This document shows, in pieces, positions 44,023 to 54,124 of a stretch of 64,000 nucleotides of DNA; position 1 is the first letter of the stretch, and each line of letters begins with the position of its first letter. This DNA is from Aristolochia californica (Eukaryota > Streptophyta > Magnoliopsida > Piperales > Aristolochiaceae): the NCBI GenBank assembly GCA_029961685.1, contig JARWKL010000010.1:6965931-7029930 (forward strand), written 5' to 3'. The notes beneath the pieces were generated by a model. That model was given only the letters and a program-made list of their open reading frames with translations, did not search any database and was not told the DNA's origin. Made by a program: the position numbers and the translations under genes.

Positions 44023-44445
44023 GTTACATATAATTCCTAAAACAATTATATCACAAATTCTTTAAGTGCGTATTTGTATACTATGGAACCATCTTGTATA
44101 TTAATAATGGAACCACCGTGAATATCATCACAATACAGTCGTGACTAAACCACGATGATCACCATAATAAAACACTCAATGACATAGCTCAAACATGGAT
44201 GAGTAGCATGAAAATTACATGCAATGTGACCTCAGACATGCCTATTTCCAACTGGTCATTCTTTAGTCTTTAGTGAGATCTTTCCAAAGTCCTTAATGCA
44301 ATGCGAACATTGCTCATAAAAGAAACACAAGCAAGTTCAGAAATAGAATAATAATCAATCAATTTTATTACATAAAAAATTGAATAACTCAATGTATAAA
44401 GCAAACATATAGTACAAAAATGACTCCCACTAAACCAAGGTATCC

Positions 44446-45183
44446 TCAGAAATAACGCCCATATGAGCAGTCTGCTAGCATAGAGTCTGTACCCATATGT
44501 TCTATAGAAATCAGTTTATCCTGAACTTTCTTCTTAACAACTAAAAACTTGATGTCGTTAAACTTTGACTTCGTCGAGCTCCTATTGTTGTAATAATAAA
44601 GTACCGTCGAGTTATTGTCACAATAAATCTTTAATGGCCTGTCAAGGCCATCTACCACTTGCAACCCAGTGACAAAGTTTCACAACCATATTCTGTGGTT
44701 GGACGCCTCAAAACAAGCAATGAACTCCGCAGCCACGGTTGAAGAAGCTATGAGAGTTTGCTTAGCAAAATTCCATGAGATAGCTCCTTCCCCTAATATA
44801 AAGATGTAGCCTGATGTGGAGCGTCTGCTATCTTGGCATCTAGCAAAGTCAGAGTCAAATAACCCAATGATCTCTAAATTGTCTTATCTCCGATAAGTGA
44901 GTATGTAGTATTTTGTTCTCCTCAAATAATGTATCACGCATTTGGCTGCTTTCCAATGATACATACCCGGATTTCTCAAATATCTGCCTAGAACTCCTAC
45001 TATAAATGCTATGTCGGGACGAGTATAAACTTGAGCGTACATTAAACTCCCTACTACTGATGTATAGTTTTGCATCTCTTTTCTTTCAAGATCATTATTA
45101 GGGCACTGTTTGAGACTAATCTTGTCTCCTTTAACGACGAGTGTGTCTTCTGGTTTACTATCTTTCATGTTGAATCTGCTCAA
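44446..45183 (-). pseudogene. Copia III: RT connection and RNase H
   Basis: 45,183-44,884 reads YTSVVGSLMYAQVYTRPDIAF and onward, the usual link after the copia RT (shown here in two pieces: YTSVVGSLMYA and QVYTRPDIAF). 44,664-44,446 carries the RNase H part IYCDNNSTVLY and the end HMGTDSMLADC. Between them, 44,883-44,665, the middle of RNase H is in other frames. A stop lies between RT and this block at 45,183. The C-terminus is altered: the ADxLTKP-like end reads LADCSYGRYF. Confidence 0.87.
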
Positions 45184-46061
45184 AACCTTATCGATATAGC
45201 TCTTTGTGACAACCTAAGGATACCTTGAGAACGATCTTTAAGTATTTGTATACCTAATACAAAAGAGACATCACCAAGATCTTTCATCTCGAATTTCTTT
45301 GTCAGAAATTTCTTGGTTTCGTGCGTTAAGCCTATATCGATACTAGAGAGCAGAATATCATCGACATATAATATCAGCAAGATGTATATACTCCCACTGA
45401 ACTTATGATATACACAATCATCAACAACATTAGCCTCAAAACTGTACAAGGTTATGACTTGATGGAACTTGTGATACCATTGACGGGAAGCCTGTTTGAG
45501 ACCATAGATGGATTTATTTAATTTACAGACCATAGACTTTGGATCACTATATACAAAGTTTTTTGGTTGTACCATATAAATCGTCTCATCAATATCTCCA
45601 TTGAGAAACACAGTTTTGACATCCATTTGATGTAGCTCTAGATCTAAATGAGCCACTAGTGTCATTATTGTTCTAAAAGAGTCTTGTGAAAATATCGGAG
45701 AGAATGTCTCTTTATAGTCTATGCCTTCCCTTTGAGTAAAACCTTTAGCGACTAGACGAGCCTTATATCTCGCGACATTGCCCTTTGAATCCCTCTTGGG
45801 TTTAAATATCGATTTACAACGAATTGGATTCGCACCTTTAGGCAACTCGATGAGATCCCAAACGTCATTGTCATTCATAGACTTCATCTCATCCTTCATG
45901 GTCTCAATCCCCTTCTGAGAGTTAGAACTGCACAAGGCTTGACAGAAGTTAATCGGGTCATCTTCTATCAATCTGATACCATCCTCATGTTCTTGGAGAA
46001 ATATGATATAATCATCTGGAATAGCATTTCTCCTCTCCCTACTGGATCTCCTTAATGGCAC
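45180..46061 (-). pseudogene. Copia III: reverse transcriptase (longest intact block)
   Basis: A 293-codon frame without interruption. It opens with the linker LRRSSRERR, then shows KARLVAKGFTQREGIDY, ELHQMDVKTVFLNGDI, KLNKSIYGLKQASRQWYHKF, and the catalytic YVDDILL at about 45,369-45,349. MKDLGDVSFVLGIQI follows. All core RT motifs are intact, making this the best preserved retroelement protein segment in the window. It ends at a stop within the connection domain. Confidence 0.93.
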
Positions 46062-46392
46062 TTCTTAAGGTTGTTGAGTTTGTTCTAAAGGTGGTGCTTG
46101 AGGAAGAATCTCATTGTTGTTTTGATGTGGAACAATATCAGGAATAGGAGCCTGAACATTGTCCTCTAGTGCCTGAACTGTGTCTTGAGCAACAATAGGT
46201 ATAAAGACCTAATCACTGTCAATAATAGATTCTTCTTCAACTTATGTTTTCTTCCCCTCCAAACTTAATATCCTCAAGGAATCTCGCATTTCCCGTTTCA
46301 AAGAAGGATCTTGATGTGGGATCATAAAACTTATAGCCTCGAGAGCGTTCAGCCTAACTAACGAAATAACAACTAACCGTCCTTGAGTCCAG

Positions 46393-47060
46393 TTATCTTT
46401 CATGTGGCCTATAAGGCCGCGCCTCAGTTGGACAACCCCAAATGTGCAAGTGCCTAATGCTAGGCTTCTTGCCTACCCAAAGCTCATAGGGGGTTTTGGC
46501 ATAGGCTTTGCTTGGTACCCTGTTAAGGATGTACAATGCGGTCTTTAAAGCTTCTCCCCAAAGTGACTCTGGCAAAGAGGAATGACTGATCATACTCCTT
46601 ACCATATCCCTAAGAGTTTGGTTTCATCGCTCTACAACACCATTCATGTTGGGTTTGCCCGGCTTGGTGTATTGCGGAACAATTCCACACTCTTTGAGGA
46701 AAATTGCGCAGGGTCTTGGACGTTGTTCTCCTGATCCATCATACCTTCTATAGTATTCACCACCTGACAACCTTTATTTTCTTTCCAAGTTGAAGTTCAA
46801 CTTCAGCTTTGAAAGACTTAAAGACGTCCAGGGATTCTGACTTCTCATGTATTAAATATAGGTACCCGAATCTAGAGTAATCGTCTATGAACGTAATGAA
46901 GTACTATTGTCCATTCCATGAAGTTGTAGGGAATGGCCCACAAATATCTGTATGTATAAGTTCTAAGACATCTGTAGCTCTTTCGACACCTGATTTTCTA
47001 ACGTTTGTTTGTTTCCCCTTGATGCACTCAACACAAACTTAGAAGTTTGTAGTATCTAGG
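46393..47060 (-). pseudogene. Copia III: integrase
   Basis: Read in several frames: CVECIKGKQT near 47,040 (end of the HHCC finger), HTDICGPFP near 46,945 with the first acidic residue, and GVVERWNQTL near 46,640 with the Glu. The frame 46,605-46,393 has [21 protein letters not shown], broken here as [11 protein letters not shown] and [10 protein letters not shown]. The end is the conserved HLHIWGCP...ARPYRPHE. Frameshifts disrupt the core between the two acidic residues. Confidence 0.87.
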
Positions 47061-47063
47061 GGT

Positions 47064-47387
47064 TCAAGAATTTCGCCTAAAAGACGGTGCAACAAATGTC
47101 TCAAATAAATCCAAATAATATCCAGTGTTTAATTGTAAAATGAAAGTTCGTATACTCTCTACTGCAACTTTATTGTCGTCGCCCACAAAGATGAATTTTT
47201 TAGCATCACTTGGCGGTCGGCTCCACATGCAACCCTGCAATGACATACTTATGTGAGTGGTAGCACCATAATCCATCCACCAAGTATCTTTAGGTACAAA
47301 AGCTAAATTAACTTCAAAATTAACAAGAGTTAGAGGCATACCCTTTTTTACACGCCAGGCGGCATACTTGGGACACTCCTTCTTCAT
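47064..47387 (-). pseudogene. Copia III: gag end and protease
   Basis: The frame opens with MKKECPKYAAW, the last Cys of a CCHC knuckle whose first half is in another frame near 47,400. After a spacer it reads WMDYGATTHIS. Copia proteases have W-x-D-S-G-A-T-x-H, so the catalytic Asp is kept but the next residue is Tyr instead of Ser/Thr. Confidence 0.85.
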
Positions 47388-47409
47388 GTTCCCGGCTTCT
47401 TACAAAAGT

Positions 47410-48180
47410 AGCTGGTAAACTCCTCATCCTGCTTCTTCTGTTTCTTAATATGAGAAGATCCTTCCACAACATCCTTACCTCTCTTCTTCTTCTTGTTCTG
47501 AGAGGTTAAAGCCAAGTGAGCACTTTCAGTCTTATACTACTGCTGCCTCTCTTCCTCTTGCGCACAGTGAGATGTAAGCTCATTTAGGGACCAATTGTCC
47601 TTCTAAGTGTTATAAATCACTTTGAATTGCCCAAAGTGTGCAAGAAGAGATATCAAAACCAACTGCACGAGCAAGCCCTCAGACAACTGCATCTTAAATG
47701 ACTTGAGTTTTGATGCGAGATAAGACATCTCCATGACGTACTCCCTTATGTTCCCTTTGCCCTTATACCTCATCAAAACGAGTTTAGCCAAAAGGCTACT
47801 CGCTTCCAACTTTTCGTTCTTGGCAAAATATTGCTCAATTTCCTCAAGGAACTTCTTGGCGCTCTTGCTCTCAGTAATAGAGCCCCAAAACCCCTTTCAG
47901 AATGGAGCATTTCATGATCATCAAACACATTCGGTTAGAGCAGTCCCACTTCTCAATTTTAACCTCATTGAGGTTTTTCGGAGTAGAAGTGGGTTGCTCC
48001 GCTCGAAGTGCAAGATCCAAATCCATACAACCGAGGACAATTTCCACGGTATCTTTCCATGCCTTAAAGTTCGTCCCGCTCAGCATTAGAATGCTGCTTA
48101 TTTGAGCAGTAACATTCAAAGCAGCAACAACAGAAACTATATATAGAACAAAATAAACAAACATACTCACATTAACTAGC
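47410..48180 (-). pseudogene. Copia III: gag
   Basis: Minus frames give the UBN2-type gag opening SILMLSGTNFKAWKDTVEI and LGCMDLDLAL (in 48,317-47,871). After a frameshift near 47,880 come EASSLLAKLVLMRYKGKG and IREYVMEMSYLASKLK (47,809-47,603). The N-terminal extension in the longer frame, up to 48,317, is not gag-like. A stop in the 47,580 region and a frame change separate it from the knuckle. Confidence 0.85.
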
Positions 48181-48317
48181 ATGTCAAATAAAGAAAAACA
48201 AGACATGTACATATAATCCAAATTGGTGACCCATCTCAAGATACCTAGTACAACATTAATTCCAAGTCTTTGGATAGAGAAATTAACTGTAAGTGGTACT
48301 CTCTGTGTAATGATCAA

Positions 48318-49265
48318 ATACTGATAATCAGTTCAGTCAAACAATAGCCTTTCTTTGGACTGACTATTGTTCACATGAAAAGTCTTTATAATTGTCACAC
48401 ATTTATCATCACAGGTACGTTGTTGATTTGGTCAAAATGTGTCTTCCTTTGGGCCGAGCACAATTTGCATAAATAACTCCGTACAAACATCTATGTATTT
48501 TCAGTCAAATTAATCTACACTACAGAGGTTACTTTGGCAACATGTAGCTTCAATCAATTTGATTAAAATACTAGACCAATTGCATAAAATACAATAGGAA
48601 TTTTCATAATTTAAAAATCAATTAAATATGCACATTAAACAACTATATGTGCATGCATAAATATTCACATGAATGAAAATTGCATAAAAAACAGATTCTA
48701 TAATTTCTGAAATATAATATATATACTATTTTTTTACCCTATAACAACACACGGGTGCGAGTTGGCGTACTGGTCCTATGCGCTAAACGCGAATTCATGT
48801 GCGCAGGTTCGAATCCCCGCAAGTGCAAAAATTTGATTTTTAGAACCGAGTGGGCTTGGGCGAGCTAGATCAGCCCGTCTGAGTCAACTCGAACCGTCCA
48901 ATTCGACCCTGATATCCGAGTCATGCCAACCCGTCCGACTCGTCTCATCCCCTGGTGACTCATCCGAATCAGTCCGAGTTGACTCATCCGAGTTAATTTA
49001 AATCAAAGGTAACCAAAGTTCCAAAAATATTTTTTTTTCTTTCTTTCTTTCGTGCGCGTGCGCTGGAGGTCATCTTCAACCTCCAGTCACGCACAGAGGA
49101 AGGCTTCGGTTTTCACTGGTGGCCCTCTGTCGGACGTCGGACTTCTGTCTGACGTCGGCCGTCGGAGACGCCGGCCAACACATAGCGCCAAACCAAGTTC
49201 CGTGGAGAGCGATGCACACAACGTCGACGATGTACAGAACCATCCTTTTTCTCCACAGTAATGCT
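48318..49265 (-). other. Copia III: untranslated leader
   Basis: About 0.95 kb between PBS and gag without coding blocks. It holds a tRNA-like head on the opposite strand (48,753-48,826) and a cluster of GAGTC/GACTC words (48,840-49,000). A GC-rich patch with short frames follows (49,050-49,240). Such a long, composite leader suggests captured sequence. Confidence 0.55.
48753..48826 (+). repeat. tRNA-like A-box/B-box unit in the copia III leader
   Basis: TGGCGTACTGG at 48,763-48,773 fits the A-box consensus and GGTTCGAATCC at 48,806-48,816 is a perfect B-box, spaced 32 bp as in tRNA genes. A GCG/CGC stem with a five-base loop occupies the anticodon position, but T-arm and acceptor stems do not pair well. 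It is not a functional tRNA. It runs opposite to the retroelement. Confidence 0.6.
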
Positions 49266-49277
49266 GCTCTGATACCA
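49266..49277 (-). other. Primer-binding site of copia III
   Basis: Minus strand TGGTATCAGAGC, an exact 12-base complement of initiator tRNA-Met, two bases from the 5' LTR (starts 49,280). Confidence 0.95.
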
Positions 49278-49279
49278 CT

Positions 49280-49712
49280 TGTTAGAATACCGTTATCTTA
49301 AATCATGATCCAAAATTTTTATCACGCTAGAATAGGATTCGGATACATAACTGGATCCATTCCAAAATTTTGTCTTCTGATGCGGAATTACTGTGACGAA
49401 CAGAATGGTTTTATGATCTTCCTCAACTAAATCACCCTTATTCCACTACGGGACCATCGTGACTCTTCCAGATGGGGAGAAAAGAAACCGTGTTGGATTT
49501 AGTGTGTTGGGGACACAATCCGGATGTTCTATTTATATTGTTTAATTAGGGTTCCCATAAATCCCCAATTAAGACAATATGGGTATCTAGTCAATTGGCC
49601 CATGTTCATTATTTAGTGGGCTAACCAAAATTAGACCACTTAATTTTAGCCCATATTAAATATAATTGAATAAAATATGTTACCCAACTTAGGAAATGTG
49701 AGTTTCCTAACA
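49280..49712 (-). mobile_element. Copia III: 5' LTR (433 bp)
   Basis: Matches 43,572-44,009 from TGTTAGAATAC to TTTCCTAACA. The element spans 43,572-49,712 (6,141 bp). Flanking five-mers are TCGTC on the left and TCTTG on the right and do not match. Either the duplication has mutated or one border is not original. Confidence 0.92.
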
Positions 49713-50217
49713 TCTTGAAGCTGCATAAGAGAGTACAATGGCTGGTTTTCTCTTCAGTGTTTTTTTTATGAATACAGAAATGACAGCAATAAGGAACTCC
49801 ATTTGTGTCGTCATGTGTGGGTCAGAGTCGACGACGATTTTGTTCAAGTAGAAGTAGTGCCCGGACCATCTTCCAATAGTCACATGGAGCCACCAGACCT
49901 TGATATGTCTCCACTGAAACCAGACGATGGTCATGATCCGGAGAAGGACTCTGATCAACGCTCTCCACTACTTCTTCCCTGATATGATCAACTCTCTCCT
50001 TGGCCAACGGTGTGATACGTTTGGCAGGAGGAGTCTTGAGCGTCTCCGGTGGAGCTCTTTCTTACGAGACAGCTCATCACTGGTGTCCATGACACCAATC
50101 TCTTTTTAAATGCAGTGTAAAAACAAGGGTACAATAAAGAGCAAAATAAAAAATAAAAAAGTTTGGAACTTTAAAATATCATAGCTACCAATCCTAAAAT
50201 TAAATCCTTTGATACTA
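49713..50217 (-). mobile_element. Element B: internal region, PBS-proximal part
   Basis: Resumes after copia III and ends at 'ctttgatacta' (50,207-50,217), a mutated PBS (TAGTATCAAAG on the minus strand) next to the 5' LTR. Short frames (49,822-50,109) are unassigned. Confidence 0.65.
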
Positions 50218-50556
50218 TGTTTATTTTTAGGATTCCATGGATTTAGCTCACGGAGAAAAAGAGAGAGAGACCCATTCGGAGAAAATAAGAGGAAAAAAAG
50301 GTTATGAACTTTTGTCCTAACCTTTCCCCTAAAACTCAATTTATAGATTAATGAAAAAATAATATTACAATTATGTCCTTGAAACTTAACTAGATCAATG
50401 TCATCTCTATGAGATGACTCTTTATTTACCATCTTGCCATCACTAAGTGGGCCTATGGGTATATTCTCCTTGATTTGTGGGCCTTGAGCCCATCTTCCAC
50501 ATCTCTTGGATGTGTGGGCCTTCCTTGGTCATGTGGACTTGGGCCATCTTCCAACA
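50218..50556 (-). mobile_element. Element B: 5' LTR (339 bp)
   Basis: TGTTTATTTTTAGG...CTTCCAACA, paired with 41,127-41,449. The flank at 50,557 (GACTC) matches GACTT at 41,122, and element C internal sequence continues from here. Confidence 0.82.
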
Positions 50557-51221
50557 GACTCAAAGAGATTTAAATGTATACCTATTTTGACATAAAAAGT
50601 TTTTTTCTTGAATCTTTTATGACTTCTTGATTTACTTCATTATGTAGCATAACCCTTGCCGACTCTAATGCGAATATCTACTTAAATATAAGTCAAATTG
50701 ACATGAAAATTTCTCCTCATGATACTAGATGTTGATAAATAAATATAATTATTTTGAGACAAAAACTTTGATAGATTTTGGACTCTGTAATCTAGGAAAA
50801 GTGATTACTCTTTCTTCTTTGGCCAACATGACCATTGACCCTTGCGAAATTGATATTTTTCTCTAAAAAAATCAGATTAAGAATTTGTTTGATATGGTGT
50901 AAGATAGGCTTACATATATTTCTTTCAAAATATAATTATGTATATAAAGTCTCATTATTTAAGGAATAAAATAGCTCAAAAGTCAAAGCTTTACTCCTAC
51001 TTGAACCATTGCTGTTATCTAACTTTTACTGCTTCAAATATCGATTTATCTTTGTATAAAACTCTGATTTAAAAAATTCTTTGTGTTGGAACATAGACTC
51101 AAATATCTTTCCATCAATATACATTTTTAAATATGAAACGTTCAGTATGGAGGTACGAACACCAATAAAATAATGAGTACTAGGAAAGGAAATAAAGAAA
51201 AAAAATAATACGAACCTAAAC
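50557..51221 (-). mobile_element. Element C: internal region, second part
   Basis: Aligns with window positions 1-360, 55,170-55,855 and 57,750-58,360: 'cataaaaagctt', 'ggccaacatgaccattgac', 'aagtctcattatt', 'tagactcaaatatct' and 'cgaacctaaac'. It breaks off at 51,221 exactly where element D's LTR begins, and the final 80-100 bp and 5' LTR of C are not found. Confidence 0.8.
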
Positions 51222-51596
51222 TGTTGATTTTAAGGATTCTATGAATTTAGGTCATGGAGAAAAAGGGAAAGAAACCCATTGGGAGAAAACTGGAGGAACA
51301 AGGGCTATGGAATTGATTCTTCATTACCCTCCCTCTGAAGCTCTATTTATAGTTTTATGAAACTATAATATTACAATAATACCCATGAACTTAGGTTTAG
51401 GGTTTTAACCCTGGAACTTTAGCTTAATTACATCAATGTCATCTCTATAAGATGACCCTTTATTTACCATCCTACCATCAATATATATGGGCCTTTGGGC
51501 CTTCTCTTTGATCTATGGGCCTTGAGCCCATCTTCTTTATCTCTTGGATCTATGGGTCTTTCTTGGTCTTATGGGCTTGGGCCCTATCTTCCAACA
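51222..51596 (-). mobile_element. Element D: 3' LTR (375 bp)
   Basis: TGTTGATTTTAAGG...CTTCCAACA, of the element B subtype. A polypurine tract follows at 51,597. The left flank is TAAAC. The partner LTR of D is not present in the window. Confidence 0.8.
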
Positions 51597-51948
51597 CTCC
51601 CCCTCAAGCTAGAGGTGAGAGAACAACATGAACTCGCAGCTTGCTGCAAATGATGTATAAAATATTTTTTATATATTATGCCTTCATCTTCCAACACTCC
51701 CCCTCACACTGGTGCTCTCGTTCATGAGGCCCAACTGATATAATATTAGTGAGAGTAAATCACTCCTTGCTACTAAGATCTTACTCTGAAGTGTCCACCT
51801 CCACCATTGTATCCCTCCACAGGACAACGACTCTCAAGTGGTAGAGTAATATATGATATTAATGGGGAGAGTAACATCAGTATAACAATAAGTTCCTCCG
51901 TCATGGACTTCCAACCACAAAAATGTGATATTTTTGACAGGGATGAAG
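51597..51948 (-). mobile_element. Element D: polypurine tract and truncated internal region
   Basis: 'ctccccctcaagctag' opens the internal part, and the second LTR-edge/tract copy 'cttccaacactccccctca' lies at 51,690-51,708, about 100 bp in, as in B and E. 'ctccacaggacaacgactctc' (split: ctccacaggac and aacgactctc) near 51,815 matches E at 56,835. It ends at the TRIM LTR. Confidence 0.78.
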
Positions 51949-52220
51949 TGTAAGTACCTAACCAATATAACCTGAAAAGACTAGTCGATTAAGTAGGACC
52001 AAGGACCCACACTTACACCCACCCCGCCAAATGCAAAGACCAAACCAAATCCAAACAAACCAAAGTCCCTTCAGGTATTCGAACACGGGGTGGAGTGTCA
52101 AATGCCAACTACCAAGCCATCCGCACCCAATAGACTAGTCTATTAAGGTGTGGAAAGTCAAATACTTAACACAGATCACTAACATATTCCAACACCACCC
52201 CCCCCCCCCCCCCCCCCCCC
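51949..52220 (-). mobile_element. TRIM fragment with 69-bp LTR and a poly-G tract
   Basis: 51,949-52,017 is the same 69-bp LTR as at 21,620-21,688. The internal segment 52,018-52,140 matches the unit at 21,860-21,960, including a 'gtattcgaacac' B-box-like word. 52,110-52,193 matches the second LTR type of the TRIM at 22,347 (cattccaaca, read on the minus strand TGTTGGAATATG). Where that TRIM has a polypurine tract, this copy has a 23-base run of G on the minus strand. Confidence 0.72.
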
Positions 52221-52245
52221 TACACACACACACACACACACACAC
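52198..52245. repeat. Poly-C run (23) followed by (AC)n
   Basis: 52,198-52,220 is all C and 52,222-52,245 is twelve AC units. Position suggests that the C run grew from the polypurine tract of the adjacent TRIM. Confidence 0.95.
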
Positions 52246-52249
52246 TAGT

Positions 52250-53618
52250 AAGCTCACGCATTGCAAATGCCAAAAAAAAATATTTTTCTGTTTACACTTG
52301 GAATGAAAGTACAAGTTAAATGCAAAAAGAAAAAAGGAACGACAATAATTATTGGTTTTCTTTTTTCACATGCAACAAAAGTACCAAGAAGAAGAAAAAA
52401 TAAAAAATAAAAGTACGAAAATATTTATTTTTTTTCAATTTGCACTTGGAACAAAACTACCAAGAAGTAGCAAAACAAAAAATAAAAGTATGACAATATT
52501 TATTGTTTTTCAATTTTCACTTGGACGAAAGTACCAAGAAGAAGCAAAACAAAAAAAGTATGACAATATTTATTGTTTTTACATTTTGCACTTTGCGAGA
52601 AAGTCTCAAAAGAAGCAAAAAAAAATGACTATATTTATTATTTTTCTTGTTGCACTTGGAGAGAAAGTACCGATAGAAGAAAAAAAGTACGAGCGTGTTT
52701 TCCTTTTATTTTCTACTTGCACTAGGAACGAAACTACCAAGAAGAAGCAAAAAATAAAAGTACGACTTTTTTTTCTTTATCTCTCGCAATGCAAGGGGCA
52801 ATATTTATTGTTTTTATTTGCAATTGGAATGAAAATACCAAGAAAAAGCAAAAAAAATACAACAATATTTAATATTTATCTTGTTTCACTTGTAGAGAAA
52901 GAACCAACAAAAAAAAAAATATATGACTTTGTTTTGCTTTATTAAGCTCTCGCAATGCAAGAGGCAATATTTATTGTTTTTCCTTTGGCACTTGGAATGA
53001 AAGTACCAAGAAGTAGAAAAAAAAAAATAGTATGACAACTTATTGTTTTTCTTTTTGTACTTGGAGAGAAATTACCAACAATAGCAATAAAAAGTACGAC
53101 TTTGTTTTCCTTTATGAAGCTCTCTCAACGCAAGGGGCAATTTTTATTATTTTTCTGTTTGCAATTGGAATGAAAGTGCCAAGAAGAAGCAACAATATTA
53201 AAAAAAAAAAGTAAGACGATATTTTTTTATTTTTTATTTTCACTCGGATAGAAAGTACCAACTGAAAAAAAAAGTAAAACTTTTTTTTGCTTTATTAAGA
53301 TCTCACAATGCAAGGAGCAATATTTATTGTTTTTATCTTTCAACTTGGAACAAAAGTACAAAGAAGCAAAACAAAATGTAAGACAATATTTATTGTCTTT
53401 CTTTTTGCACTTGGCGAGAAAGTACAAATAGAAACAAATAAAAATAAAAGTACGACTTTGTTATCCTTTATTAACCCTTGCATTGCAAGGGGCAATATTT
53501 ATTGTTTTTCTTTTTGCACTTGGAATGAAAGTACAAAAAGAATAAAAAATTTTAAAAAAGTACACAAATATTTAGTGATTTTCTTGTTGCCCTTGAAACG
53601 AAAGTACCAAGAATCAAA
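52250..53618 (+). repeat. Periodic AT-rich satellite-like array (about 1.35 kb)
   Basis: About thirteen diverged units of 60-75 bp share 'caatatttattgtttttc', then 'gcacttggaatgaaagtacc', then 'aagaagcaaaa..aaaagtac'. From 52,791 on, every second unit is extended by 'ctttattaagctctcgcaat' plus 'gcaaggggc'. This marker falls at 52,791, 52,957, 53,130, 53,310 and 53,485, so the higher-order period is 166-180 bp. The 197-residue frame at 52,352-52,945 is a translation of this array and shows the same internal repetition. Confidence 0.9.
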
Positions 53619-53624
53619 CTGTTG

Positions 53625-54124
53625 ATTGATTTAGGGATTAGGGCTTAGGCTTTGAATCATCAATCAATTGATCATAACTTTAGTTTTCTCTAGTGCCAGT
53701 TAAACTAAGTTGACTTTTAAAGCAAGGGAAAGACTTAGTATAAGTTCTCTAAAATGTTCTAAAGGATGTATATGATGTTCCAAGACATGTTTATATGTAA
53801 TGTATGTCTTAAAGCTCTATGTACTCCATTTTTACTTTAAGAAGGGAGTTAGAATAATTCTCTTACATTTTTGAATGAGTTTTAACATTTGACATTTACA
53901 CTTAAACTCTAGTTTTCTCATTGTCTTCTTCTTCATGGATGCTTCTTCAAGATATGTCCTCCAATGTTGCTTAAGGTCTTGAATAAGCTTGATCGTTTTG
54001 AAGTTTTAGACCTTGAGACGTATTGACCTTTGAAGGTAAAATATCTGAAATACTTAGTTTGCAAATTGTTAGCTCAATTAATTTTTGTAATCATCAAAAG
54101 CAATAAGGGAGTCAACCTATGGTC
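53625..54124 (-). mobile_element. 5' part of a long LTR, minus orientation
   Basis: Its reverse complement starts 'taggttgactccctta' and runs 'ttgcttttgatgattac' and 'gagctaacaatttgcaaac'. It is collinear with the beginning of the solo LTR at 60,805-61,120. It is truncated at 53,625, where the periodic array ends, and at 54,124 it meets element F. Confidence 0.72.

Noticed and set aside
48753..48826. Functional tRNA gene
   Set aside because: A- and B-box are good, but T-arm and acceptor stem do not pair and the anticodon loop lacks the usual purine after the anticodon.
52250..53618. CRISPR-like array
   Set aside because: Units are diverged, have no unique spacers of constant length, are AT-rich with homopolymers, and the context is a plant nuclear genome without cas genes.
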